Assembly (NCBI RefSeq): GCF_001552195.1
Contig: NZ_BCQS01000005.1
Location: forward strand, 434,001 to 498,000
Length of the DNA: 64,000 bases
From: Actinomadura latina NBRC 106108
Lineage (GTDB): Bacteria > Actinomycetota > Actinomycetes > Streptosporangiales > Streptosporangiaceae
Direction: 5' to 3'
Part shown: piece after piece, positions 57,252 through 64,000 of the stretch
Layout of the letters: every line of letters begins with the position of its first letter
Numbering within the stretch: position 1 is the stretch's first letter
Notes under the pieces: generated by a model
Told to the model about the DNA's origin: nothing
The model's database searches: none
What the model saw: only the letters and a program-made list of their open reading frames with translations
Program-made: the position numbers and the translations under genes

Positions 57252-58074
57252 AGATCCTCCAAGATCGTATGAAGGAGCTTCAGGGACTCATCGGTACATA
57301 GCGCCGCGCCCCTGATCAAGTCGAAACGTAGCGCATATGCCCGAACCGTGCTTGCGCGCTCGATCAACTGCCCGCCCACGTGGCCCTCCACATAGGCGGC
57401 ATCCGGCTCCTCATCGAAGCCGAGAATCGTGAACGCACCCATGATCCCCGGATAGGCGCCCTTCGCGCTCGGGACGATCTGCAGCGTGACGTTCAGGCGG
57501 TCGGACAGAGCGATCAGGTGCTGTATCTGAGCACGCATGACCTCCGCTCCCCTGACGGGTCTCCTAAGGGCGTACTCGTCGAAGACCACGACGACACGGC
57601 ATGGATCCTCCCTTTCGAGGATCGATTGGCGAGCGAGCCGTGTCGCGACGAGTTCCTCGGCCTCTTCTGGAGTCCGGCCCGCCTTCAACTGCTCGTAGGC
57701 GTACTCCCGCGTCTGGAACACACCCGTTACCGCCATGGCCTCAAAGGTATGCATCACGCGCGCGACGGCCTCGCGCTGGAGGAATTCGGCGAAGCCGGGC
57801 GGAAGGAGCTGGAGCTGGCCGACGCGCTGCATCCACTCCCAGATGCGAAGGAATTCCCATTCGTCTCGAAGAACGTGTCGCAGTCCTTCGCGAAGTTCTC
57901 GGACGGCGCGCCGTCGCCCCGCTCCACCTGGCCGATTCGCTGGGGCGAGTAACCGAGCTTGGCGGCGAACTGCGGGCATCCAAGGCCCGCCATTTCGCGG
58001 TGTGCGCGCAGTTCGGTACCGAAGTATTCGACGGGGGTCTTCGGAATCCCGAGCTCGCGGGGACGGCGGGGCAT
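57248..58074 (-). pseudogene. HTH-DUF5753 (WhiJ-like) regulator interrupted by a -1 frameshift
   Basis: The N-terminal HTH (RPRELGIPKTPVEYFGTELRAHREMAG, then KLGYSPQRIGQVERGDGAP) and the C-terminal DUF5753 domain (FLRIWEWMQRVGQLQLLPPGFAEFLQ to LLHTILEDL) are in different frames. They join naturally if one G is added to the GGG at about 57856-57858 (minus strand). ATG 58074 is preceded by AGGAGG at five bases. It is either an inactivated gene, a sequencing error in a homopolymer, or less likely a programmed shift. These proteins pair with DUF397 partners such as the overlapping downstream gene. Confidence 0.85.
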
Positions 58075-58179
58075 CATCGCCTCCTGGGGGTGAAAGCGGC
58101 GGTGGTTCCGGTCACGCGAGACGGGTGTCGCCACTGCCGCCTCGCTCATTCCGACGATAGAACAATGACGATGACCCGT

Positions 58180-58206
58180 GAAGCAATTACCCAAATGAAG
58201 CAATTA
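58180..58206. promoter_or_regulatory. Direct repeat upstream of the HTH-DUF5753 gene
   Basis: GAAGCAATTA occurs at 58180-58189 and 58197-58206, 17 bp apart, in an AT-rich stretch of an otherwise very GC-rich region. It is 106 to 132 bp before the regulator's start and could be its binding site or promoter. The rest of the 58075-58260 gap shows nothing else. Confidence 0.4.
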
Positions 58207-58260
58207 ACGAAGGACGGATTACAACCATTACGTCCCGAAATGGCATGGGCGAGCAGTGGG

Positions 58261-58875
58261 TCAGGGGGCGGAGAGGATGCCGTGCTGCATCGCGGCCATC
58301 ACCGCGGCGGTGCGGTCGGAGACGCCCAGTTTGGTGAAGATGCGGAGCAGGTGCGTCTTCACCGTCGCCTGCCCGATGTAGAGGCGCTCGCCGATCTGCG
58401 CGTTCGTGAGGCCCTCCGCGACGAGCGCGAGCACCTCCGCCTCGCGCGCCGAAAGCACCGGTGGCGCGGGTGCCGTGCCGACCGCCGCCAGGCGCGCCGA
58501 CACTTCGGGCGACAGCACGCGCCGGCCCGCCGCGACGTCGCGGACGGCCGCGGCGAGGTCGGTGCGCGACGCGTCCTTCAGCAGGTAGCCGGCGGCGCCC
58601 ACCTCGATCGCGCGGACGATGTCGGCGTCGTCCTGGAACGTCGTCAGCACCAGGATCCGGTGCCCCGGCAGCCGGCGGATGGCGCTCAGCCCGTCCCCTG
58701 ACGGCATCCGCAGGTCCATCAGGACGACGTCCGGGCGGACGCGGGGCACCAGCGCGACGGCCTCGTCCCCGGACGCGGCCTCCCCCGCCACCTCGATGTC
58801 CGGTTCGGCGGCGAGCATGCCGCGCAGCCCCTCCCGGACGATCGGATGGTCGTCGACGATCATCACCCGGAGCAC
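58261..58875 (-). CDS. NarL/LuxR-type response regulator
   Basis: 204 residues. Receiver with VDDHPIVREGL, phospho-acceptor Asp in VLMDLRMPSGDG, LTTF and LLKDAS; LuxR helix-turn-helix at the C-terminus (LSAREAEVLALVAEGLTNAQIGERLYIGQATVKTHLLRIF region). The GTG at 58875 overlaps the kinase stop by 13 bases; ATG 58863 would still keep coupling. Works with the overlapping kinase. Confidence 0.92.
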   Translation of the reverse strand: MLRVMIVDDHPIVREGLRGMLAAEPDIEVAGEAASGDEAVALVPRVRPDVVLMDLRMPSGDGLSAIRRLPGHRILVLTTFQDDADIVRAIEVGAAGYLLKDASRTDLAAAVRDVAAGRRVLSPEVSARLAAVGTAPAPPVLSAREAEVLALVAEGLTNAQIGERLYIGQATVKTHLLRIFTKLGVSDRTAAVMAAMQHGILSAP

Positions 58876-59915
58876 GGGATCACCACCTCGACGACGGTGC
58901 CCTCGCCGCCCGAGACGGTGAACGTCCCGCCGGCCTGCTCGACGCGGCTCCGCATGCCGCGCAGCCCGAACCCGCGCTCGACCTCGTCCGGCGCGAATCC
59001 GCGGCCGTCGTCGGCGACGGTCAGCCGCACCGGGTCGCCGTAGACCAGCGATACCCGCACCGTGGTCGCGCCGGCGTGCTTGCGGACGTTGGTGAGGGCC
59101 TCCTGCGTCACCCGCAGCAGGACGATCTCCACTGCGTCCAAGGGGCGCGGCTCGCCCTCCACGACGAGGTCGGCGGGCAGGTCGAAGTCGCGGGCCATCC
59201 GCCGCAGCGCCTCCACCAGAGAGCCGCCGTCCAGCGCGGGCGGCGCCAGCGCCGCGACCAGCCCCCGCGTCTCCGCGAGGTTCTCCCGCGCCGCGCGGGC
59301 GGCCAGTTCCAGGTGCCGGTTCGGCCCGACCTCGGCCTCCGCCGCCTGCAGCAGCATCGTGATGGACGCGAACCCCTGCGCGATCGTGTCGTGGATGTCG
59401 CGGGCGAGCCGCTCCCGCTCGGCGAGCGTCCCCGCCTCCCGGCTGACCTCGGCCAGCTCGCCGCGCGTCCGGTCCAGCTCCTCGATGAGCCGCATCCGCT
59501 CATGGTTCTGGTGGCCCATCCGCCCGATGAACACCGCGAGCAGCACGAGCAGCAGCGCGAACCCGCGCCCCGCCCCGTACATCATGTAGACCTGCGGCGC
59601 CAGCGCGGCGAGGCCCGTCGCCGTCACCGGCGCGAGCAGCGTCGCGGGCACGAACATGCAGATCAGCGCGACCGCGTAGACCTTGCACCCGGGCCGTGGC
59701 ACCTCCTGCGACCGCAGCGCCCTCCGCCCGATCGCGACGTACGCCACGCTCAGCAGGACGAGCAGCGCGATCGCCGCCGACCGCCGGCCGGGCGGCGCCT
59801 CGTCGGCGGCCGTCGCGGCGATCGTCCCGACCAGCACCATCGCGAAGTAGGCGTCCCAGAGCGGGTACGACCGCCGCCAGACGTTCTCCGCGCGCGCCAC
59901 CGGTTCCCCGGCCAT
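58863..59915 (-). CDS. Sensor histidine kinase of the HisKA_3 class
   Basis: 350 residues. The first 130 residues hold about five helices; a coiled coil then leads to the H-box RERLARDIHDTIAQGFASITMLLQ. The HATPase domain has VTQEALTNVRKHAGA and DDGRGFAP, GFGLRGMRSRVE. No large extracytoplasmic domain, so a membrane or envelope signal is likely. ATG 59915 follows GGGGGA. The downstream response regulator overlaps it. Confidence 0.9.
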   Translation of the reverse strand: MAGEPVARAENVWRRSYPLWDAYFAMVLVGTIAATAADEAPPGRRSAAIALLVLLSVAYVAIGRRALRSQEVPRPGCKVYAVALICMFVPATLLAPVTATGLAALAPQVYMMYGAGRGFALLLVLLAVFIGRMGHQNHERMRLIEELDRTRGELAEVSREAGTLAERERLARDIHDTIAQGFASITMLLQAAEAEVGPNRHLELAARAARENLAETRGLVAALAPPALDGGSLVEALRRMARDFDLPADLVVEGEPRPLDAVEIVLLRVTQEALTNVRKHAGATTVRVSLVYGDPVRLTVADDGRGFAPDEVERGFGLRGMRSRVEQAGGTFTVSGGEGTVVEVVIPCSG

Positions 59916-59936
59916 GTCCCCCGCATCCCTCTTTGT

Positions 59937-59950
59937 CCACCGACCGGTGG
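59937..59950. promoter_or_regulatory. Palindrome between the kinase gene and a divergent small gene
   Basis: CCACCG-AC-CGGTGG is a perfect dyad with 6-bp arms, 22 bp upstream of the kinase ATG and 38 bp upstream of the small membrane protein ATG. A possible -10 (ATACTA, 59951-59956) for the small gene follows. It could be the site of the NarL-type regulator. Confidence 0.4.
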
Positions 59951-59987
59951 ATACTACTGGCCGCCAGGTCACGACACGATCGTGGTC

Positions 59988-60170
59988 ATGAACAAGAGCG
60001 TCGCCCGGCGGGTCCTCTTCGCGCTCACGGTCCTCTACGGGCTCGCGATCGCGCTTCTCGCCATGCTGGACGTGGGGGCCGTCGGCCTCGTCGCCTCCAT
60101 CGGCGCCGTCGTCATCGGCCTCGGCTGGGGCGGCTCCGGCATGTTCACCCGCCACCGCCCGCAGCCCTGA
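59988..60170 (+). CDS. Small two-helix membrane protein
   Basis: 60 residues. MNKSVARRVLFALTVLYGLAIALLAML is a basic start and first helix (about 9-28); a second Gly-rich helix follows (about 32-50), then a short basic tail. No family recognised. It is divergent from the sensor kinase with a shared palindrome, so it may be a target or membrane accessory of that system. Its stop codon lies within an 18-bp tandem repeat. Confidence 0.5.
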   Translation: MNKSVARRVLFALTVLYGLAIALLAMLDVGAVGLVASIGAVVIGLGWGGSGMFTRHRPQP

Positions 60171-60207
60171 CACCGCCCGCAGCCCTGATCCCGTCCGCAG
60201 TCCTGAC
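60154..60207. repeat. 18-bp tandem repeat, three copies, spanning a stop codon
   Basis: Units at 60154, 60172 and 60190 with consensus ACCGCCCGCAGCCCTGAC; the third copy has three changes. The first copy includes the last residues and the TGA of the small membrane protein gene. The period keeps the frame, so the later copies repeat the same TGA. Confidence 0.88.
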
Positions 60208-60248
60208 ACCGGAGCGGGCACTCCGCGGGGGCGGGTGCCCGCCGTCCC

Positions 60249-60590
60249 TCAGGAGTCGCGTTCCCCGGGGTCGGTCTCGTCGAGGGTGAGGGCGGCGGGG
60301 TCGACGACGCCGGCGCGGTAGGCGGCGCCGCCGATGGTCTGGGCGGTGACCGGGGCGGTGATCAGCTGGAAGACCGCGACCAGCAGCAGCGGGGCGGCGT
60401 CGGAGACCGAGCCGGCCTGCGGCGCCACCCCGGCGAGGATCAGCAGCAGCCCGATCGTCTGCGGTTTCGTCGCGGCGTGCAGCCGCGTGAGCAGGTCGGG
60501 GAACCGCAGCATGCCGAGCGCGCCGACCGCGCAGAACGCCGAGCCGGCGAGGAGCAGGACGGCGGTGGCGGCGGCGGCGGCGGCGGTCAT
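60249..60590 (-). CDS. mrpG: Mrp/Mnh Na+/H+ antiporter subunit G
   Basis: 113 residues, three helices. FCAVGALGMLRFPDLLTRLHAATKPQTIGLLLIL is the MrpG (PhaG) core. The last gene of the mrp operon; its ATG overlaps the mrpF stop. The complex exchanges cytoplasmic Na+ or K+ for protons. Confidence 0.92.
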   Translation of the reverse strand: MTAAAAAATAVLLLAGSAFCAVGALGMLRFPDLLTRLHAATKPQTIGLLLILAGVAPQAGSVSDAAPLLLVAVFQLITAPVTAQTIGGAAYRAGVVDPAALTLDETDPGERDS

Positions 60591-60871
60591 GCCCGCTCCT
60601 CCCGTTCCCGCCGCTCCGCCCGCGCCGCCGCCAGGTGCGCGGCGCTGACCGATCCGACGAAGCCCATCAGCGCGACCACCACGAGGACCGCGGCGTTCGC
60701 GGACTCCTTGTGGACGGCCGCGTGCACCGCGATGCCGCTCACCAGCAGGACCGCGAGGATGTCGCCCGCCATGACGCGGTCGAACGTGGAGGGGCCGCGG
60801 ACGAGGCGCGCGGCCGTCATCAGGAACGCGGCGCCCAGCAGCGCCAAGGTGACGGAGTAGACGATGCTCAT
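60587..60871 (-). CDS. mrpF: Mrp/Mnh Na+/H+ antiporter subunit F
   Basis: 94 residues with three helices. AARLVRGPSTFDRVMAGDILAVLLVSGIAV is the MrpF signature, with the conserved Asp in DRVMAGD. The end is a basic/acidic tail. Overlaps both neighbours by four bases. Confidence 0.92.
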   Translation of the reverse strand: MSIVYSVTLALLGAAFLMTAARLVRGPSTFDRVMAGDILAVLLVSGIAVHAAVHKESANAAVLVVVALMGFVGSVSAAHLAAARAERREREERA

Positions 60872-61419
60872 CGGTCCTCCCTGGTGGAGACGTCTTGTTC
60901 CGCTGCGTCCTCGGACGTCACGAGGGCGCGCATCAGCCGGTGCTCGGTGTGGAGCACGCCGTCCCGCGCGGAGTCCGCCTGCTTCCGGGAGCGGACCGGC
61001 ATGGCGTGGATGCGCAGCACGTGCCGGTCCCAGTCGAGGTCGACCAGCAGGGTGCCGGGGCGCAGAGAGATGCTCGTCGTGACGGCCAGCAGGATGAGTT
61101 CGGAGCGCGTCCGGGCGTCCACTTCGACGATCGCGCCTCTCACCCGGCGCGGCCGGTAGAGGGCGCGCCATCCGATGACCAGGCTGGAGACGAGCAGGTC
61201 CCAGAAGAACTCCAGGCCCGCCACGGCGAGCCACACCGGCCGTACCCGCTTGATGGTCGGGACGGCGGGGAGCCGGCTCAGCATGTAGACGGCGGCTACG
61301 GCGACGACGCCGCCGATCACGATGAGGGCGTCGGCCCGTCCCCACAGCAGCAGCCAGACCCCGAAGAGCCACACGCCCATGCCCAACCTGGAGACGATGC
61401 GGCGGACGCCCGTGTTCAT
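60868..61419 (-). CDS. mrpE: Mrp/Mnh Na+/H+ antiporter subunit E
   Basis: 183 residues. Two N-terminal helices (about 12-45), FFWDLLVSSLVIGWRALYRPRRVRGAIVEV, SELILLAVTTSISLRPGTLLVDLD and HVLRIHAM are MrpE motifs. The C-terminal tail (about 150-183) is charged and longer than usual. Overlaps mrpF and mrpD by four bases. Confidence 0.92.
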   Translation of the reverse strand: MNTGVRRIVSRLGMGVWLFGVWLLLWGRADALIVIGGVVAVAAVYMLSRLPAVPTIKRVRPVWLAVAGLEFFWDLLVSSLVIGWRALYRPRRVRGAIVEVDARTRSELILLAVTTSISLRPGTLLVDLDWDRHVLRIHAMPVRSRKQADSARDGVLHTEHRLMRALVTSEDAAEQDVSTREDR

Positions 61420-62936
61420 GGCCGGCCTCCGTCCAGGACGGCGTGCCGGTAGGCGTTCGTGTCGACGAGGTCGCTCGCGGCCTGCCGGCTCCAGGAAGCG
61501 AGCGGGCCGGCGAACGCGGCGATGAGGAGCCCGGCGACGACGAGCACCGCGGTCACCGACTGCATGAGCCGCACACCGCCGCGCGTGTAGGAGCCGGACG
61601 CGGGCGGCTCCCCGGCGTCCTCCGGGCGTGGACGCCAGAAGCCGAGCGTCCATATCCGGCTCATCGCCATGAGGGTGAGGACGCTCCCCACCACGGCGAC
61701 GCCCGTGACGGCGTAGGCCAGGACGTTCCCCGAGCCGATGCCCGCCTGGAACAGCGCGAGCTTGGCGACGAACCCCGAGGTGGGCGGCACGCCGCTCACG
61801 CTCATGGCGGGGATGAAGAACAGCACGGCGATGAACGCCGACAGGCTCGCGAGCCCGCCGAGCCTGTGCAGCGACGTCTCCCCCGTGTGGCCCTGGATGA
61901 GGTCGCTGACCAGGAAGAGCGTCGCCTGCACGACGATGTGGTGGACGAGGTAGAGGATCGCGCCGGTGAGCCCCGCGACGTCGAACAGGGCGAGGCCGAA
62001 CAGCATGTAGCCGATGTGGCCGACCAGGATGAACGAGAACACGCGGTGGATGTCGTCGTGCGTCAGCGCGCCGAGCGTGCCGACGATGATCGTCCCGGCG
62101 GCGAGCACGAGCATCGGCCACGAGCCGTGCTCGCGCGGGAAGACGAGCGTCTCGACGCGGATGAGCGAGTACACGGCGGCCTTCGTCAGCAGCGCCGCGA
62201 ACACCGCGGTGATCTTCGTGAGGGCGACGGGGTAGCTGTCGGGCAGCCACATGTGCATGGGCACGACCGCGCCCTTGATGCCGAACACCACGAGGAACAG
62301 CAGGCCGAGCGCGGTGCGGGTCGCGCCCGGCAGGTCCGGCACCCGCGTCGACAGGTCGGCGAGGTTGACCGTGCCCGCCGCCGCGTAGGTCAGGCCGAGC
62401 GAGGTGAGGAAGAGGATCGAGGACGTGAGGCTGACCACGGTGTAGGTCATCCCGGCCCCGACCCGTTCCCCGGTCGGCGTCAGCGTCATGAGGACGTAGC
62501 TCGACGCGAGCATGACCTCGAACGCGACGAAGAGGTTGAACAGGTCCCCGGCCAGGAAGACGAGGCTGACCCCGGCGGTCAGCGTCAGGTAGGCGGGATA
62601 GAACACGCCCGGCTCGTGCCCGCCGGTCCCGCCGGCGCCCTCCCCCAGGGCGTGCAGCATGATCGCCAGCAGCACCGTGCTGGACACCACCAGCAGCAGC
62701 GACGACAGCCGGTCCGCGACGAGCGTGATGCCGAGCGGCGCGGCCCAGCCCCCCAGCTGGACGGCGGCCACGCCGTCGCGGGACACGGCCGCGAGCAGCG
62801 CCGCACTGGCGGCGACGCTTCCCGCGGCGGCCAGCGGGCCGAGCACCCGCAGCCACGTCCGCCGCCGCCGGGCGATCAGCGCCAGCGCGGCACCGAACAG
62901 CGGCAGCACGAACGGGAGCGGGACGAGGACGTTCAT
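61416..62936 (-). CDS. mrpD: Mrp/Mnh Na+/H+ antiporter subunit D
   Basis: 506 residues, 14 helices, homologous to NADH dehydrogenase NuoN/NuoM proton channels. FNLFVAFEVMLASSYVLMTL has the key Glu; GIKGAVVPMHMWLPDSYP has the conserved Lys and HMWLP motif. Forms one of the two proton paths of the Mrp complex. Overlaps neighbours by four bases. Confidence 0.94.
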   Translation of the reverse strand: MNVLVPLPFVLPLFGAALALIARRRRTWLRVLGPLAAAGSVAASAALLAAVSRDGVAAVQLGGWAAPLGITLVADRLSSLLLVVSSTVLLAIMLHALGEGAGGTGGHEPGVFYPAYLTLTAGVSLVFLAGDLFNLFVAFEVMLASSYVLMTLTPTGERVGAGMTYTVVSLTSSILFLTSLGLTYAAAGTVNLADLSTRVPDLPGATRTALGLLFLVVFGIKGAVVPMHMWLPDSYPVALTKITAVFAALLTKAAVYSLIRVETLVFPREHGSWPMLVLAAGTIIVGTLGALTHDDIHRVFSFILVGHIGYMLFGLALFDVAGLTGAILYLVHHIVVQATLFLVSDLIQGHTGETSLHRLGGLASLSAFIAVLFFIPAMSVSGVPPTSGFVAKLALFQAGIGSGNVLAYAVTGVAVVGSVLTLMAMSRIWTLGFWRPRPEDAGEPPASGSYTRGGVRLMQSVTAVLVVAGLLIAAFAGPLASWSRQAASDLVDTNAYRHAVLDGGRP

Positions 62937-63361
62937 GCGCCGTCCTCCGGCCCGGGGTTCTCCTCTTCCAGGGGCGTGGCGTCCCGTGCCTCGTCGCGGC
63001 GGCGCCGTTCCCGGCAGATCCGGCGGTCCTCGACGTCGTCCTGGACCTCGTCGCCGCCGCGGAGCTGCCGGCTCCGGTAGGCCAGCGCCAGCAGGAACGC
63101 CGTGACGCCGAAGGTGATCACGATCGCGGTCAGCACCATCGCCTGCGGGAACGGGTCGGCCGTCCGCCCCGGGCCCTTCGCGCCGAGCAGCGGCGGCGTG
63201 CCGGCGCGCCCGCCCGCGAGCAGGAGGACGAGGTTGGCGCCGTGGCCGAGCAGCGAGAAGCCGATCACGACCCGGATCAGGGACCGCTGCATCAGCAGGT
63301 CGAACCCGGCCGCGAACAGCACGGCGACCACCACGACGAGGACGAGGCCGGGCCCGGTCAC
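62933..63361 (-). CDS. mrpC: Mrp/Mnh Na+/H+ antiporter subunit C
   Basis: 142 residues. NuoK-like three-helix protein: SLIRVVIGFSLLGHGANLVLLL and DPFPQAMVLTAIVITFGVTAFLLAL. The C-terminal 40 residues are charged and extra to the family core. Overlaps mrpB part and mrpD by four bases. Confidence 0.92.
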   Translation of the reverse strand: MTGPGLVLVVVVAVLFAAGFDLLMQRSLIRVVIGFSLLGHGANLVLLLAGGRAGTPPLLGAKGPGRTADPFPQAMVLTAIVITFGVTAFLLALAYRSRQLRGGDEVQDDVEDRRICRERRRRDEARDATPLEEENPGPEDGA

Positions 63362-64000
63362 GGCCGCTCCTCCGCCGGGACCTCAAGGGCCTCCGGCTCC
63401 TCCTCCAGGCTCGCTCCGAGCGTGGTGAGGATCGTCAGCACCAGCCCGAGCACCAGGAGGTAGACGCCCGCGTCGAAGAACAGGTTGGTGGGGACCTCGA
63501 CGTGCCCGAACACCGGCACCGTGCCCCCGAACTTCCCGGACGCCAGGAACTCCCCGCCGGACGCCCAGCCGCCCGCACCCGTGGCGACCGCGATGCCCAG
63601 GCCGCCGCCGAGCAGGACGGCGGGGCGGACGGGCAGCGCGGTGGCGAGCTCCCGCCGGCCGCCCGGCAGGTACCGCAGGACGAACGCCATGCCCGCCACG
63701 AGACCGCCCACGAACCCGCCGCCCGGACGGCCGTGCCCGGCGAAGAACAGGTACACCGAGAACACCAGGATCGTGGGGGTCAGCAGCCTCGCCACCGCCT
63801 CCAGCAGGACCGACGACCCGCCCAGCGGGGGACGGCCGGGCGTGGCGAGCCAGCGGCTCCGCGGCGCCTCCCCCGCCTCCCCGCCGCCCGGCCGGCGCAC
63901 CCCCCGCATCCCCGGCCCGGTCAGCACGAGGCTCACCACGCCCATCGCGGTCGCGGCCAGCACCGTGATCTCGCCGAGGGTGTCGAGCGCGCGCACATCG
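63358..64000 (-). CDS. mrpA: Mrp/Mnh Na+/H+ antiporter subunits A-B fusion, 3' part, cut by the window edge
   Basis: 214 residues visible and open to the window end, so the 5' part lies beyond. The first residues (DVRALDTLGEITVLAATAMGVVSLV) are the C-terminal segment of MrpA, which normally reads NVRALDTLGE. A linker then leads to a MrpB domain (LLTPTILVFSVYLFFAGHGRPGGGFVGGLVAG and PTNLFFDAGVYLLVLG). A-B fusions occur in actinomycetes. It heads the operon A/B-C-D-E-F-G. Confidence 0.85.
   Translation of the reverse strand, partial: DVRALDTLGEITVLAATAMGVVSLVLTGPGMRGVRRPGGGEAGEAPRSRWLATPGRPPLGGSSVLLEAVARLLTPTILVFSVYLFFAGHGRPGGGFVGGLVAGMAFVLRYLPGGRRELATALPVRPAVLLGGGLGIAVATGAGGWASGGEFLASGKFGGTVPVFGHVEVPTNLFFDAGVYLLVLGLVLTILTTLGASLEEEPEALEVPAEERP

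Noticed and set aside
57248-57979. DUF5753 part as an independent gene
   Set aside because: It lacks a credible start and its first residues are out-of-family; the HTH domain joins it exactly after one added base.

Overview
This is a very GC-rich window of a filamentous-actinomycete type chromosome. A Thermomonosporaceae/Actinomadura-like host fits best. The inference rests on strong third-position GC bias, GTG and TTG starts, a DUF574 SAM methyltransferase, a HTH-DUF5753/DUF397 regulator pair, Rv1733c-like and LprG/P55-like genes, and a DtxR-type iron box. Genes are dense, and many are coupled by 4-bp ATGA overlaps. No insertion sequence, phage, CRISPR array or rRNA was seen. There is one tRNA (CAT anticodon).

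Layout. 1-2.4 kb: end of a ligase-like protein that lacks the catalytic lysine, an NAD(P)-binding protein divergent from an HxlR regulator, and a DUF457 membrane protein. 2.4-12.8 kb: an OmpR-type two-component system with a lipoprotein, a GT-C-like membrane protein, a baeRF-like protein, a NarL-type two-component system, and a copper module (CopD-CtaG fusion plus CopC). 12.9-24.7 kb: a DUF5685 protein with an extreme Cys/Asp tail, an XRE-TPR regulator, an AzgA-type purine permease, glycerate kinase, DUF574 methyltransferase, alanine dehydrogenase, a histidine phosphatase, CsoR with a clear operator, a MarR/MFS efflux pair around a perfect 14-bp inverted repeat, and an MpaB-like protein. 24.8-29.6 kb: CutA, gamma-glutamyltranspeptidase, and an APC permease with a long Tyr/Pro/Gly tail.

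29.7-33.9 kb holds the most unusual locus. It is a tight four-gene operon: a NrtR-like Nudix/winged-helix regulator, a J-domain/kinase-like fusion, a soluble vWA-like protein and a divergent adenylosuccinate-synthetase-like enzyme. Two operator-like palindromes lie upstream and a strong terminator hairpin separates it from the previous gene. I know of no described pathway with this exact set.

33.9-45 kb: a secreted serine-hydrolase-like protein, a BKACE enzyme, an Rv1733c-like protein, an LprG/P55-like lipid-export pair, tRNA, quinol-dependent NO reductase with a small membrane partner, an enoyl-CoA hydratase-like protein, two small proteins and a zinc-metallopeptidase lipoprotein. 45.2-50.1 kb: a complete branched-chain-amino-acid-type ABC transporter. 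50-52 kb: a second MarR/MFS efflux operon with its own twin operator. 52-57 kb: a siderophore uptake system divergent around an iron box. 57-58.1 kb: a DUF397 protein with an internal duplication and a frameshifted HTH-DUF5753 gene. 58.2-60.2 kb: a NarL-type two-component system and a 60-residue membrane protein. 60.2 kb to the end: an Mrp Na+/H+ antiporter operon whose first gene, an apparent A-B fusion, runs off the right edge.

A recurring oddity is short tandem repeats (19, 14 and 18 bp) that begin at the 3' ends of three unrelated genes and include their stop codons.
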